A DNA stretch of 32,112 bases, taken from IMG/VR virus record IMGVR_UViG_3300042937_000486, positions 1-32,112 of that record; one strand, written 5' to 3'. Origin of the DNA: a virus. Position numbers and translations under genes: made by a program. Under the pieces are notes generated by a model. The model was not told the origin of the DNA and did no database searches. It worked only from the letters and a program-made list of their open reading frames with translations. Positions 1-9,265 of the stretch are shown piece by piece (within the stretch, counting starts at the first letter, position 1; each line of letters starts with the position of its first letter).

Positions 1-963
1 GGTATCACAGGTGCTACAGGTGCTACAGGTCCTCAAGGTATCTCAGGTGCAATAAGTTTCACCTCATCAACCACAGCACCAGCAGGAGCCACATACGGTG
101 ATATGTGGTTCAACACCACGAGCGGAAATATCTTTGTTTATATTACAGACGGAACATCTTCCTATTGGGTTGAACCTTTTGGTCCTCAAGGTCCTCAAGG
201 TGCGACAGGAACAAATGGAGTAAGTGGTGCTACTGGTGCAACAGGTGCTAATGGAACAAATGGTGCAACAGGTGCTACAGGTTCCACTGGTACTACAGGT
301 GCAACAGGTTCTAATGGTATCACAGGTTCCACTGGTGCAACTGGTGCAACAGGTTCTAATGGTATCACAGGTTCCACTGGTGCAACTGGTGCAACAGGTT
401 CTAATGGTATCACAGGTTCCACTGGTACTACAGGTGCAACAGGTTCTAATGGTATCACAGGTTCCACTGGTGCAACTGGTGCAACAGGTTCTAATGGTAT
501 CACAGGTGCTACTGGTGCAACTGGTACTACAGGTGCAACAGGTTCTAATGGTATCACAGGTTCCACTGGTGCAACAGGTGCTACAGGATCACAGGGTGCA
601 ACAGGGCCAAGCGAGGATGTTCTTTCTGTATTCATAGATTCTACTCCTGATAATATATCAATAGGAAAAAAAGGATATCGTTTAATTCCCTATGATTGCC
701 AAGCATTGGAATGGTATGTCGTTGCGGGTCAAACAGGTTCGATACAGTTTGATGTGAAGAAATCATCATTTGCCAATTATCCATCAACTACAACAATTGT
801 TGGATCAGACTACCCAAGCCTTAGCGGTCAATTCAAGGCTTCAAACACAGGCATCACCGCATGGTCGGGAATGAGTGCAGGTGACATGATTGATTTCGTA
901 ATAAATAGTAATACAGATATACAAAGCGTAGGATTGTTCATAAAGATTAGGAGAATCACATGA
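1..963 (+). CDS. Collagen-like phage fiber protein (5' end outside window)
   Basis: The frame is open from base 1, so the gene begins upstream; the ATG at 103 is internal. Visible domains are a short Gly-X-Y tract (bases 1-50), a fiber spacer containing [15 protein letters not shown], a long collagen-type Gly-X-Y domain (about bases 181-612), and a C-terminal globular domain of about 115 residues containing [16 protein letters not shown]. Gly-X-Y tracts trimerise into rigid rods in phage fibers, and the globular end is the likely receptor-binding or capping tip. The 3' end overlaps the next gene by ATGA, so the two are probably co-translated. Family role is established for collagen-like phage fibers; the receptor is unknown. 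Confidence 0.85.
   Translation, partial: GITGATGATGPQGISGAISFTSSTTAPAGATYGDMWFNTTSGNIFVYITDGTSSYWVEPFGPQGPQGATGTNGVSGATGATGANGTNGATGATGSTGTTGATGSNGITGSTGATGATGSNGITGSTGATGATGSNGITGSTGTTGATGSNGITGSTGATGATGSNGITGATGATGTTGATGSNGITGSTGATGATGSQGATGPSEDVLSVFIDSTPDNISIGKKGYRLIPYDCQALEWYVVAGQTGSIQFDVKKSSFANYPSTTTIVGSDYPSLSGQFKASNTGITAWSGMSAGDMIDFVINSNTDIQSVGLFIKIRRIT
181..612 (+). repeat. Collagen-coding repeat, 45-bp unit
   Basis: A 15-codon unit ([12 protein letters not shown] plus GAT or GTT) starts at 298, 343, 388, 433 and 478, with a further copy at 532 after a 54-bp step. The flanks carry shorter GAT/GTN repeats. Near-identical DNA units imply expansion and contraction by slippage or recombination, changing fiber length. 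The repeat creates long spurious open frames on both strands. Confidence 0.9.
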
Positions 964-3398
964 AAGCAGCAGTAGATCATCATTTTACGGGGAACACTAT
1001 AGGATTTACAGGAGGAATTCCTGCCGTTGGTATAACTGCGGGTGGTTATGATTCCACCAAGACCATGCTTTCCTCGCTTATTCGCCAAGCCACGGGAGCA
1101 AACCCAGAAGACAAATATATTTCTTCAAAGCCATCAGCCATTGTGAACATCGCCGAAGTCTTCACCTCGGGATCGCAGTTCATGCCCTATGTGTACAAGT
1201 GGTCGGACAACATCTATTGGGTGTTCACCGCTTCCAACGCAACCGCCGCCGCCACGAGGACAGTCGCCCTCACGGAGTTCAACTCAAGCACATCGACCCT
1301 GACATTCAAGGGATTCATAACGCTATCAGGAACCACGGTATCAGGAAACAAGAATGTCCGTTCGATTCGTGGAATCGTGTATGAGCATACATCGGGAACA
1401 GTTTCCACAAGTGGCTCTTCCACCACCATCACAGGGTCAAGCACACAGTTCACCACCGACCGTATTGCAGTTGGAGCAAGAATTGGATTTGGAACCACAG
1501 ACCCAACCGCAGTCACCACATGGTATGAGATTACTGCGATTGCAAGTGATACCTCTCTGACAATTAGCGCACCCGTAAATCTGAGTGGAGGTACATCGTA
1601 TGTGATTGAAGAAATTCGCATAGCCCTTGCGGTGACGAATGCCACCTTGCTCAACGGCGGTATTCACCTCATCAAGGGACTCAATCACAGCACATTCGCA
1701 AGCGGCGGAACCACGATCACCGAAGCGACCACGACGGACAATGTCCGTGCCTCGTATCTCCTCACCGATGCGGTGGGAACGCTCGGCACGGCGACGGCGA
1801 CGGTGACCTACAGCACCACGAACATCCTGTCGTTGAGCAGCCACGGACTGAATGTCGGTGACCCCGTGCAGTTCACCACCACCACCACGCTCCCAACGGG
1901 CTTGTCTACCGCCACGGTCTACTATGTCATCGGCACGAACCTCGGCACGAACCAATTCTCCCTCTCGACCACGCTGAACGGTTCGATACAAAGCATCAGC
2001 GGTGCGGGCACGGGAACCCATACCGTGCATTCCGCCGCCCGAAATGTCCTTGCCACAATTGCGGTGGACGATGACGGGCGAAGCGCAACGAACCATGATC
2101 TGTATTCCGTGAATGCGACAACGACTACGGCAAATGCAATCATCGTGAAGTACAACATTCGGGCGGCATTGACTGTCGGTGCGCTCACGGGCGGTCCTGC
2201 AAGCGGAACAAGCGTGAGTGCATTCGTCCTCAAGACGGGAAGCGTTGCGACCACGGGAACCATTTCACAGATCAACAGCGGAAGAGTCTTCAGCGTGAAC
2301 CACGGTGCGGCTTTGGGATCAAAGAGCCTCTACTTCACGACAACCTCTAGGGTCTACCGATGTCCCGTGGCGACCCTGACGGCGGGAAACACGAGTTGGC
2401 TAGCCGATGCGATGCTCGAAGTCCCACCAGGCGGAAGCGTCACATATACCGCTTTGCAAACCATGTCACAGGTTGACTATTCGACATCACTCGACCGATT
2501 GTTCGTGGCAACTACAAGTGGACGATTCGGAGTCTATGTGACCCCGTATGTCACGGATGGATCGCAGTTTGAAAAGTTGGTCGGAGCCAACTTGAACAGA
2601 TTGAAGTTGACCACAACGCCCTCGGGAGCAAGTGATGGTCTGTTTCCGCAAGCAACAATTACCCTGTGGACAGAAGACGGTTGGATGTTCGTCGTACCCT
2701 CAACCGTGACATCGGGATCGAATTGGCTGTATGTCTTCCCCTTCATTGCGGATGCGTACTACGAGTCAACGACCCGTCAGGCAGTCATCACTCCTAAACT
2801 TGCAACTACAAATGCCACTAAACTTTATCATGCCTATGTTGACCATATGGAATATGCAGGAGAATACGGACTCGGATTCCCCGTTGAGTCCTACAAGATG
2901 TGGTATCGCACAAGTGGCATAGACGATAATAGTGGTGCATGGACAGAAATTGCTATAGGAGCGGATTTGGAAGCCGCTGCTGTATCTGATTACATTCAGT
3001 TCAAGATTGCGTTTGACATTATGGGCGAACTCTGCGTTCCCACTCGCATATACTCTATTGCTTGTTTGTATGAGGACTCCAATCAGGATTCACATTATCA
3101 GCCGTCTCTGTCAAAATCTTCTACCGCAAGCAAGATATTCGCATGGAAACAGGTTGCTGCATGGGGATCAAATATCCCAAATATGAGAATTCGTTTGTAT
3201 GATGCAAGCAACAACAATGAACTATTGAATGATACTGTCACTCTGTCCTCCTACGGTACATGGCAGTATTCGACAGATGGAACTAATTGGAGTTCTTGGA
3301 ATGCGGCACAGGATACAGTAGGCAATTATATTCGCTACACAGCAACTAGTTTTGGATATAGTGGAGTAACCGTTCGCGCACTTCTTACACAGGCATAA
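960..3398 (+). CDS. Large phage virion/fiber-associated protein
   Basis: 812 aa, starting at the ATG that overlaps the fiber stop codon (ATGA). The protein is rich in Thr, Ser, Gly and Ala with little charge, as in beta-structured virion proteins, and has no enzyme motif I recognise. It shows repeated short beta-like segments around residues 120-340 and a C-terminal region (from about residue 600) ending in [12 protein letters not shown], typical of phage adhesins. Base composition changes within the gene: about 1100-2760 is GC-rich, while both ends are AT-rich like the neighbours, suggesting domain replacement. Position next to a collagen fiber supports a tail-fiber or baseplate role, but I cannot name it. 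Confidence 0.7.
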   Translation: MKAAVDHHFTGNTIGFTGGIPAVGITAGGYDSTKTMLSSLIRQATGANPEDKYISSKPSAIVNIAEVFTSGSQFMPYVYKWSDNIYWVFTASNATAAATRTVALTEFNSSTSTLTFKGFITLSGTTVSGNKNVRSIRGIVYEHTSGTVSTSGSSTTITGSSTQFTTDRIAVGARIGFGTTDPTAVTTWYEITAIASDTSLTISAPVNLSGGTSYVIEEIRIALAVTNATLLNGGIHLIKGLNHSTFASGGTTITEATTTDNVRASYLLTDAVGTLGTATATVTYSTTNILSLSSHGLNVGDPVQFTTTTTLPTGLSTATVYYVIGTNLGTNQFSLSTTLNGSIQSISGAGTGTHTVHSAARNVLATIAVDDDGRSATNHDLYSVNATTTTANAIIVKYNIRAALTVGALTGGPASGTSVSAFVLKTGSVATTGTISQINSGRVFSVNHGAALGSKSLYFTTTSRVYRCPVATLTAGNTSWLADAMLEVPPGGSVTYTALQTMSQVDYSTSLDRLFVATTSGRFGVYVTPYVTDGSQFEKLVGANLNRLKLTTTPSGASDGLFPQATITLWTEDGWMFVVPSTVTSGSNWLYVFPFIADAYYESTTRQAVITPKLATTNATKLYHAYVDHMEYAGEYGLGFPVESYKMWYRTSGIDDNSGAWTEIAIGADLEAAAVSDYIQFKIAFDIMGELCVPTRIYSIACLYEDSNQDSHYQPSLSKSSTASKIFAWKQVAAWGSNIPNMRIRLYDASNNNELLNDTVTLSSYGTWQYSTDGTNWSSWNAAQDTVGNYIRYTATSFGYSGVTVRALLTQA

Positions 3399-3399
3399 T

Positions 3400-3540
3400 A
3401 TGGATGATATCATTTTCTATAGCGCATACTTTTTTCTTGATATGCCAATACAAGAGATTGGAACTGTATCTAAGTTAGAACCAGACGGGTCTTGGTTTGA
3501 GTTGAGATTGGCTTTGCCTGAACGAATCAGCATTGGATGA
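3400..3540 (+). CDS. Small hypothetical protein, 46 aa
   Basis: The ATG lies one base after the stop of the large virion protein, with a short AGG upstream, so translation is probably coupled. The product begins MDDIIFYSAYFFLD and ends in ERISIG, mildly hydrophobic at the N terminus and acidic or mixed after that. No family recognised. Position and uninterrupted codons argue for a real gene; its shortness keeps confidence moderate. Confidence 0.5.
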   Translation: MDDIIFYSAYFFLDMPIQEIGTVSKLEPDGSWFELRLALPERISIG

Positions 3541-3648
3541 TGTTTAAAATCTATCATAAATATTAACACATGGCATCAAATTTTACTATATGACTTTCCA
3601 TCATTTTAAACTTAAATAAAACAAATTAATAACGCTAAATATTAATAA
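3541..3648 (+). other. Short AT-rich intergenic gap
   Basis: 108 bases without a gene. It contains CATAAATA (3555-3562), one base off the late box, on the + strand upstream of the 76-aa gene. It may be a weak late promoter. No terminator hairpin seen. Confidence 0.3.
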
Positions 3649-3879
3649 ATGCCTAGTAACTTTCCAAATGATCCAGCAATAAACGACACCCACACCATAG
3701 GGAATATTACTTGGCGGTGGAATAGTGTTGCTTGGATTGCTCTTCCAGGAAATGGAAGTACTTTATCTTTAAATGATCTAAACGATGTTATCATAACAGC
3801 GCCAGATTCAAATGAAGTATTAAAATATGATGGAAGCGAATGGAAAAATTCAAGTTTTCTTGACGGCGGAGCTTTCTAA
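3649..3879 (+). CDS. Small fiber-like protein, 76 aa
   Basis: The sequence reads like one module of a phage fiber: an N-terminal part with ITWRWNSVAWIAL, then SLNDLNDVII and NEVLKYDGSEWKNSSF. The pattern DLxDV followed by a hydrophobic strand, YDGSxWKN is common in tail fibers and neck whiskers. The product may be a detached fiber domain or a small virion protein. No good Shine-Dalgarno is visible; the upstream bases are AT-rich. The gene ends 16 bp before the ribonucleotide reductase promoter. Confidence 0.6.
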   Translation: MPSNFPNDPAINDTHTIGNITWRWNSVAWIALPGNGSTLSLNDLNDVIITAPDSNEVLKYDGSEWKNSSFLDGGAF

Positions 3880-3895
3880 CAACTAAATATCGTAC

Positions 3896-3923
3896 TTGAC
3901 ACACAAACACACAGTGATATAAT
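3896..3923 (+). promoter_or_regulatory. Consensus sigma70 promoter for nrdJ
   Basis: TTGACA at 3896-3901 and TATAAT at 3918-3923, both perfect, separated by 16 bp. The reductase ATG lies 23 bp downstream with AGGAG between. This is a host-polymerase (early) promoter, in contrast to the TATAAATA late boxes elsewhere. Confidence 0.85.
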
Positions 3924-3946
3924 GTCACTCTAGGAGATGTATATTA

Positions 3947-5866
3947 ATGAAATTACCAACACTTTATCAAGATTTTATTCACCTTTCCCGTTACTCCCGT
4001 TGGTTGGAGGAGGAGAATCGTAGAGAAACTTGGGAAGAAACTGTCGAGAGATATTTTAAATTCTTCGATAGTCACCTGAAGGATCAAAAAGTAAAACTAA
4101 CAAAAGAAGAACGCGAAGAGTTAAAAACCGCTGTTCTCAATCTTGAAATTATGCCAAGCATGAGATCTTTGATGACTGCTGGAGAAGCACTCGAAAGAGA
4201 TCACACAGCCGGCTATAACTGTTCATATTTGGCAATTAATCGTGTGAGGGCATTTGATGAAATTTTATATATTCTTATGTGCGGTACTGGTGTTGGTTTC
4301 AGTGTGGAAAAGCAATATGTTGATAAGTTGCCTACAATCGCTGAAGAATTCACTCAGTCAGATACTACAATCATTGTACAGGACAGTAAGGCTGGTTGGG
4401 CTAAATCGTATAAAGAACTTGTATCCCTACTCATTGGAGGTCAATTACCAAAATGGGATGTATCTAAAGTACGACCTTCTGGCGCACGGCTCAAGACTTT
4501 TGGTGGAAGAGCCAGTGGACCTAAGCCTCTCGAAGATCTTTTCCGTTTCACCAGTGATACTTTTAAGAGAGCGGCTGGGCGGAAACTCACCTCACTCGAA
4601 TGCCATGATATTGTCTGTAAAATTGCGGAGATTGTCGTTGTCGGAGGAGTCCGTAGATCTGCTCTTATTAGCTTATCGAATCTCGCGGATGACCGTATGC
4701 GCGACTCCAAGACAGGTGCATGGTGGGAAGCAAATCCACAACGAGCACTAGCAAACAATTCTGCTGTGTATACAGAACGACCAGAAATTGGTATGTTCAT
4801 GGAAGAATGGTTGTCTCTTTACAAGTCTAAGAGTGGTGAGCGTGGTTTGTTTAATCGCGATGCTGCTAAAAAGACTGTAGAGAAACTTGGTGATCGTAGA
4901 GATGCAACATACGAATTTGGTACTAATCCATGTTCGGAAATCATTCTTCGTGATCGTCAGTTTTGCAATCTAACAGAAGTCATCATCAGAAGTGATGATA
5001 CCAAAGACAGTCTATTAAGAAAGATTCGTCTTGCTAGTATTCTTGGAACTTGGCAAGCATCACTTACCAATTTCCCATACCTCTCTAGTGAATGGAAAAA
5101 GAATTGCGAAGAAGAGGCTCTGTTGGGTGTGTCTCTGACTGGCATACTAGACAACAAGTTGACCTATGATAAAGGAGCTGCTCTAGAAGCTTTACTATAC
5201 GATCTAAGAAAAACTGCCATTGCTGTTAATAAAGAATGGGCAAAGAGACTTGGAATCAATCCTGCTGCAGCAATTACTTGTGTAAAACCAAGTGGCACAG
5301 TTTCACAGTTGGTCGATGCAGCATCAGGTATTCATGCTCGTCATGCAGAATACTACATTCGTACTGTCCGTGCAGATCAAAAAGATCCGCTTTGCAATAT
5401 GATGATTGAGTTGGGGTTCCCACACGAAAAGTGTGTAATGAAACCAGATTCGGTTATGGTGTTCGCATTCCCAATGAAAGCAGTGGGTTCTATTACAAGA
5501 GATGGTTTGAGTGCAATTGCACATTTGGAACTGTGGTTAACATATCAGAATTTCTGGTGCGAACACAAGCCATCTGTGACAATTAGCGTGAAGGAACACG
5601 AATGGATGGAAGTTGGTGCATGGGTGTACAAGCACTTCGATGAGATCAGTGGTATTTCTTTCTTGCCACATAGTGATCATTCGTATCGTCAAGCACCATA
5701 TCAGGATTGCACCAAGGAAGAATATGAAGTCATGTTGAGTAAAATGCCAAAAGATATAGATTGGTCTCAACTGAAGTTGTATGAGAAAGAAGATACTACT
5801 ACGGGAACACAAATCTATGCCTGTAGTGCAAATTCATGTGAAATTGTAGATTTAACAACAAGATAA
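3947..5866 (+). CDS. nrdJ: Adenosylcobalamin-dependent ribonucleoside-triphosphate reductase (class II)
   Basis: Reduces ribonucleotides to deoxyribonucleotides for phage DNA synthesis, using adenosylcobalamin to make a thiyl radical. Key residues match monomeric class II RTPR: C92 in NCSY, the NPCSE motif with radical Cys C329 and E331, C340 in FCNL, and a C-terminal redox pair C626/C631 in CSANSC. The 11-residue spacing C329-C340 equals that of the Lactobacillus enzyme (C408-C419). At 639 aa it is about 100 aa shorter than that 739-aa protein. A clear Shine-Dalgarno (AGGAG) fixes the start, and a perfect sigma70 promoter precedes it. It needs cobalamin from the host or a salvage route; compare the CobS/CobT-like pair at 27.7-31.9 kb. 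Confidence 0.93.
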   Translation: MKLPTLYQDFIHLSRYSRWLEEENRRETWEETVERYFKFFDSHLKDQKVKLTKEEREELKTAVLNLEIMPSMRSLMTAGEALERDHTAGYNCSYLAINRVRAFDEILYILMCGTGVGFSVEKQYVDKLPTIAEEFTQSDTTIIVQDSKAGWAKSYKELVSLLIGGQLPKWDVSKVRPSGARLKTFGGRASGPKPLEDLFRFTSDTFKRAAGRKLTSLECHDIVCKIAEIVVVGGVRRSALISLSNLADDRMRDSKTGAWWEANPQRALANNSAVYTERPEIGMFMEEWLSLYKSKSGERGLFNRDAAKKTVEKLGDRRDATYEFGTNPCSEIILRDRQFCNLTEVIIRSDDTKDSLLRKIRLASILGTWQASLTNFPYLSSEWKKNCEEEALLGVSLTGILDNKLTYDKGAALEALLYDLRKTAIAVNKEWAKRLGINPAAAITCVKPSGTVSQLVDAASGIHARHAEYYIRTVRADQKDPLCNMMIELGFPHEKCVMKPDSVMVFAFPMKAVGSITRDGLSAIAHLELWLTYQNFWCEHKPSVTISVKEHEWMEVGAWVYKHFDEISGISFLPHSDHSYRQAPYQDCTKEEYEVMLSKMPKDIDWSQLKLYEKEDTTTGTQIYACSANSCEIVDLTTR

Positions 5867-5876
5867 AGGAGATACT

Positions 5877-6179
5877 ATGTTTACACCAGTGCAATGTGTT
5901 TGGATTTTGATCGTTTCGTTTTGTATTATGACTGTTCTTTATATTTTATCGGAATTGAAAAACCGATCATATAAGAAACAACTCTTTAGCGAACGAGAAG
6001 ATACTAGAGAAATAAATATGCGAAGAGATATTGAACAAGATATTCAAAGTGTTCGTAGTCAAATCGATGAGAATGATCAAGCAGTATGGGCTGCATTAAG
6101 TGACTTGAGCAACAGCATCGAAACTAGATTGTCTCTGTTGTCTCCCCCCAAACAAGTAAACCCCAAAAAGATTAAGTGA
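5877..6179 (+). CDS. Small single-pass membrane protein with coiled coil
   Basis: 100 aa, preceded by AAAGGAG ten bases after nrdJ, so it is in the same transcript. Residues about 6-26 (VWILIVSFCIMTVLYIL) form one membrane helix. The rest is charged and heptad-like (RRDIEQDIQSVRSQIDE) with a basic tail ending NPKKIK. Topology is probably N-out/C-in by the positive residues after the helix. Function unknown. A terminator follows at once. Confidence 0.7.
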   Translation: MFTPVQCVWILIVSFCIMTVLYILSELKNRSYKKQLFSEREDTREINMRRDIEQDIQSVRSQIDENDQAVWAALSDLSNSIETRLSLLSPPKQVNPKKIK

Positions 6180-6186
6180 ATATAAG

Positions 6187-6215
6187 AATCCCGATAAAAA
6201 TCGGGATTTTTATTT
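6187..6215 (+). terminator. Rho-independent terminator after nrdJ operon
   Basis: 8-bp stem AATCCCGA/TCGGGATT with loop TAAAAA, followed by a run of T. It closes the nrdJ-membrane protein transcript. Confidence 0.85.
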
Positions 6216-6225
6216 AGCCAGCCAA

Positions 6226-6233
6226 TATAAATA
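6226..6233 (+). promoter_or_regulatory. T4-type late promoter box TATAAATA
   Basis: Exact TATAAATA eight bases before the protease ATG. If used as in T4, transcription would start at or next to the start codon. Confidence 0.5.
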
Positions 6234-6240
6234 ATAGTGT

Positions 6241-7008
6241 ATGAGCAAGGGTCTAGCGATTTTCCTAGCAACCTTTATTGCGACGATAAACGCCTGCAAA
6301 GGTATAGCCCCCGCATCATCCTCCACACAATCAGATGGAACTCGATCCGAAGTGATCGAAACTACTCCTGATCAAGAACTTCCCGGCTGCATTTCCCGGA
6401 ACTTCGAAGTCATACAAGAAGGAGAACATGATTCATTTGGTTGTGTGGGGAAAGTATTACGAGAGAATGGAGAACTTATTGGGAGTTGCGTTCTCATCTC
6501 TTCTAATGTTGCATTAACTGCAGCACATTGTATTGATGGAGATGCTCCATATTGGTTTGAAACTAATATGTGTGAGCGAGTGAAGATTAAGAAAGCAATC
6601 CCATGTCCAGCATACAATAAACGATCAACATCTAATGACATTGGTGTTTTAATACTGGAAACAGATTGTACGGAAACCCCGGCAATTGTTGGATCATATC
6701 TAGATCTTACCCGATTAGAAGCAATTACTACAGTCGGTTATAGTTTTTGTGTAAAGAAGAAAAGCAATCCCGGAACATTTTTCTATTACGGAACAGTAGT
6801 AGAAGATCCCACTAACATGAAGTTTTTACCAATATCTGGAACTATTTGGTTTGGTGATTCTGGTGGTGCAGTATTTGAGGCTGGTGGTAATTTATGTGGC
6901 ATCATATCGTCTTTTGGATTGTATGGCACACAGCCATTCGAAAATTCAGCTACTCATATATTTTTATATCAAGAATGGATTGACATCGTAATTGGGGAGA
7001 ATAGATAA
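6241..7008 (+). CDS. Secreted trypsin-like (S1) serine protease, probable lipoprotein
   Basis: 255 aa. The catalytic triad is intact: H96 in LTAAHC, D133 in NDIGVLIL, S207 in GDSGGA. Several Cys pairs (68/83, 97/111, 122/143 and others) suggest disulfides and action outside the cytoplasm. The N terminus is a signal sequence (MSKGLAIFLATFIATINAC) with Cys19 in a lipobox-like position, though Asn at -2 is unusual. S1 proteases are rare in phage genomes. It could attack host envelope proteins during lysis or be a superinfection or predation factor; this is inference. No Shine-Dalgarno precedes the ATG, but a late box does. Confidence 0.85.
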   Translation: MSKGLAIFLATFIATINACKGIAPASSSTQSDGTRSEVIETTPDQELPGCISRNFEVIQEGEHDSFGCVGKVLRENGELIGSCVLISSNVALTAAHCIDGDAPYWFETNMCERVKIKKAIPCPAYNKRSTSNDIGVLILETDCTETPAIVGSYLDLTRLEAITTVGYSFCVKKKSNPGTFFYYGTVVEDPTNMKFLPISGTIWFGDSGGAVFEAGGNLCGIISSFGLYGTQPFENSATHIFLYQEWIDIVIGENR

Positions 7009-7013
7009 GATGT

Positions 7014-7565
7014 ATGATAATAGCTGGTATCGATTATTCTTTGACTGGGCCTGCAATATGTGTCTTCTCCGGAGAAGGGAAGTTCGCTTTCAGCAAGTGT
7101 ACATTTTACTTCCTAACAGACACCAAAAAGTACGCCAAGAGCCATTTAACTAATATAATAGGGGAAACCTTTTTAGACTGGGATTGTGATATCGAAAGAT
7201 ATGAAACAATCGCAGATTGGGCTATCGAAGTGCTTCTAGGATGCTCAGCAATCGCTCTGGAGGGGTATGCCTACGGTGCCAAGGGTAAAGTCTTCCACAT
7301 CGCGGAGAACACCGGAGTATTGAAATATAAGATCTACCAAAGAGGTATTCCTCTTACCATATTGACTCCAAGTGAAGTCAAGAAATTTGCCACTGGCAAG
7401 GGAAATTCAGATAAAGAGGGAATGCATGATGCTTTCTCCCTAGAGAACAATATGCGGCTGAAAGAATTAATAACACCGGACAAGAAAGATGTTTCAAGCC
7501 CGGTGTCAGATATAGTCGATTGTTATTATATTTGTAAAATGCTACACAGCAAACTATCAGACTGA
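7014..7565 (+). CDS. RuvC-like Holliday-junction/branch endonuclease
   Basis: 183 aa with the RNase H-fold active-site pattern: D7 in GIDYSLTGPA, E83 in ALEGYAYGAKG, the basic loop VKKFATGKGNSDKEGM, and D166/D169 in SDIVDCYYI. RuvC-like phage enzymes resolve branched DNA before packaging or during recombination. Length is near that of RuvC (about 170 aa). It follows the protease by five bases and overlaps the 3' end of the convergent lipoprotein gene by nine. The ribosome site (GGGGAG) is distant, so expression may be low or coupled. Confidence 0.85.
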   Translation: MIIAGIDYSLTGPAICVFSGEGKFAFSKCTFYFLTDTKKYAKSHLTNIIGETFLDWDCDIERYETIADWAIEVLLGCSAIALEGYAYGAKGKVFHIAENTGVLKYKIYQRGIPLTILTPSEVKKFATGKGNSDKEGMHDAFSLENNMRLKELITPDKKDVSSPVSDIVDCYYICKMLHSKLSD

Positions 7566-7838
7566 AGGTGGTGTCTTTGGTTCGTCTTTTAGCTTACCGT
7601 CTTCTTCGCATAAAAGTGGTCTACGAACAAATTCTCTATATGCCCAGAATGATGCTATTATGACTATTGGCACATACCAAAACACCCAACCATAGCTGGC
7701 TTTTACTCCGCCTGGTTGTAAGATTTGATCCTTTAACTGCAACATAACAACATTATCTCCGCTTGTATCTGGAATGATAATAGGAGATGTGTTACACCCA
7801 GCAACAATCATAGAAATTAAAAGTAAAAAGTATTTCAT
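7557..7838 (-). CDS. Small lipoprotein with C-terminal membrane helix (spanin-like?)
   Basis: 93 aa. The start at 7838 is chosen for its AAGGA site and because it begins a clean signal: MKYFLLLISMIVAGC is a lipobox ending at C15. About 35 residues later a membrane helix (WYVPIVIIASFWAY) is followed by a charged tail. A lipoprotein end plus a membrane end is the plan of unimolecular spanins, but the stretch between is too short to cross a periplasm without partners. It directly follows the 3-TM holin-like gene, supporting a lysis role. Confidence 0.65.
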   Translation of the reverse strand: MKYFLLLISMIVAGCNTSPIIIPDTSGDNVVMLQLKDQILQPGGVKASYGWVFWYVPIVIIASFWAYREFVRRPLLCEEDGKLKDEPKTPPSV

Positions 7839-7849
7839 ATTATGTTTCC

Positions 7850-8290
7850 TTATTGTTTGTTGGTAGAAGCTGCAGATGTTCCAAAGTAGAATCCAATAAT
7901 ACTCAGTAGAACTTGTCTGTTTTCTGATGCCCACAAGAATCCATTTATCTCTACAAAGAACTTTCTAGTAGATTGTGGAACTATGCCAAACAATCCTTCT
8001 GGGGTAGTTGCATCAACTTCTACGAATGTGGGGACACCGAAGAATGGTAAAATGAATGGTGCAGCAAATGCACCAAATAAAACTGTTAGTACAATTATTT
8101 GACGGACAACTCTACCAGTATCAATAGGAACTCTTAAAGCAGCCTTGTCTTGATTGTCTGTTGTTTGTTTATTAGCAGTGATTAAACGGTCGAATATGTC
8201 TTTTTGATCTTGACTCTTTTGTGCCAAGTATCTGAATAGAAATCCTACAAAGCCACCACCAATTAAACTTATTAATTCTGTAGAAATCAT
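7850..8290 (-). CDS. Three-TM membrane protein, holin-like
   Basis: 146 aa with three predicted helices: about residues 6-24 (LISLIGGGFVGFLFRYLA), 64-84 (IIVLTVLFGAFAAPFILPFF) and 126-142 (VLLSIIGFYFGTSAA). The layout and the FYFGTS end resemble the 3-TM holin family of gene-transfer agents and phages (from memory). The start overlaps the upstream stop (TGATG). Likely forms the lysis lesion; without an alignment it could also be another small membrane protein. Confidence 0.65.
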   Translation of the reverse strand: MISTELISLIGGGFVGFLFRYLAQKSQDQKDIFDRLITANKQTTDNQDKAALRVPIDTGRVVRQIIVLTVLFGAFAAPFILPFFGVPTFVEVDATTPEGLFGIVPQSTRKFFVEINGFLWASENRQVLLSIIGFYFGTSAASTNKQ

Positions 8291-8862
8291 CAGTGTCTCC
8301 TGTTCAATTTTGCAAATTCAAGATATTGTTTTGCTAATCGTTTTTTGTTTTTCTTTGTTGGAGGTACAACATTCTGTGCATCTGGCACAGGTCTAACCCC
8401 AGCAATGTCAAAGTCGTATGGAGATGGGGTGGTACCAATAGTGGTTTCACCAGTTCCACCAACCATGCCACCCGATTGTCCACTACCTCCACCAGCAGTG
8501 ACTTCTTCTTGTAATTTCAGATTGCCGCTATATGCCATCGAACGAACGCGATTATACAACAATTGATCGTGTGTTATTGCATCGATTATGTTTTTCAGCA
8601 GTCCCAACATTCTTTTGCGATATATCAGATTACTGGTACGCAAAAATGGATGCTTCACATCGTACATCAAACTATTGGCTTTTGAACCATTCATGCCAGA
8701 TAACAACAGAAGATAATAGAATCTATTTGGGTTGTGAATAGATCCCTTGAGATAATCAACAATCTGCTTCATTTCCTTTTTATCGGGTGGAGCTTTTGCA
8801 GACTCGTTCATTTTGAACCAATCTCGAATGTCTTCTAGAAGATATACTGGTTTTGAGTTCAT
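8290..8862 (-). CDS. Hypothetical phage protein with Gly-rich linker, 190 aa
   Basis: An N-terminal helical part (residues 1-115) is followed by LKLQEEVTAGGG, a flexible Gly/Thr/Pro-rich stretch and a basic tail (KKNKKRLAKQYLEFAK). The LQEEV segment resembles a prohead protease site, so the protein may be processed in the head. Start overlaps the upstream gene by ATGA and the end overlaps the holin-like gene by TGATG. Function unknown; probably a virion protein. Confidence 0.75.
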   Translation of the reverse strand: MNSKPVYLLEDIRDWFKMNESAKAPPDKKEMKQIVDYLKGSIHNPNRFYYLLLLSGMNGSKANSLMYDVKHPFLRTSNLIYRKRMLGLLKNIIDAITHDQLLYNRVRSMAYSGNLKLQEEVTAGGGSGQSGGMVGGTGETTIGTTPSPYDFDIAGVRPVPDAQNVVPPTKKNKKRLAKQYLEFAKLNRRH

Positions 8863-9254
8863 ACGATCTCGCGAAGTTTAGTTATGATTCTTCTGTCAAG
8901 AGGAATTGCAATCAAATCTATATCAGGTATGCTTTCGGGTAATGTGTTTAAGTACACTAGAAAGGTTTTCAAATACAGATGTAGATCTTCCTCTATTCGT
9001 GAAAACAACAAACGAGCTGCTGCCTCCACACCAAAAACATTACAAAATATAATCAAATGATTCAATATCAATCGTTCTCTTAGCACACCAGAAGTCTTGT
9101 ATTTTCTAAACAATCTCTTCAGGTACTTGATTCTATTCATGTCCTCATGAAACTCTTCAATGTTTTTGCATTGAGGATTGTCATAGTTTTTCATGGCAAA
9201 CATCAAGAAATTATCATCATCTAATTTATAAAAATCCATAATTAACATTTCCAT
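8859..9254 (-). CDS. Conserved-type small phage protein, 131 aa
   Basis: Helix-rich sequence containing KNYDNPQCKNIEEF and MNRIKYLKRLFRKY, a pattern I associate with a conserved protein of marine T4-like phages; function is not known. The first ATG is kept because AAAGG sits eight bases upstream; a second in-frame ATG at 9239 (MDFYKLDDDNF) is possible. Ends in ATGA overlap with the next gene. Confidence 0.75.
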   Translation of the reverse strand: MEMLIMDFYKLDDDNFLMFAMKNYDNPQCKNIEEFHEDMNRIKYLKRLFRKYKTSGVLRERLILNHLIIFCNVFGVEAAARLLFSRIEEDLHLYLKTFLVYLNTLPESIPDIDLIAIPLDRRIITKLREIV

Positions 9255-9265
9255 TCAATAGACCT

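Noticed and set aside
195-637. Long open frames on both strands across the collagen repeat
   Set aside because: They are frame shadows of the Gly-X-Y DNA repeat and have Pro/Val/Gln-only composition without ribosome sites.
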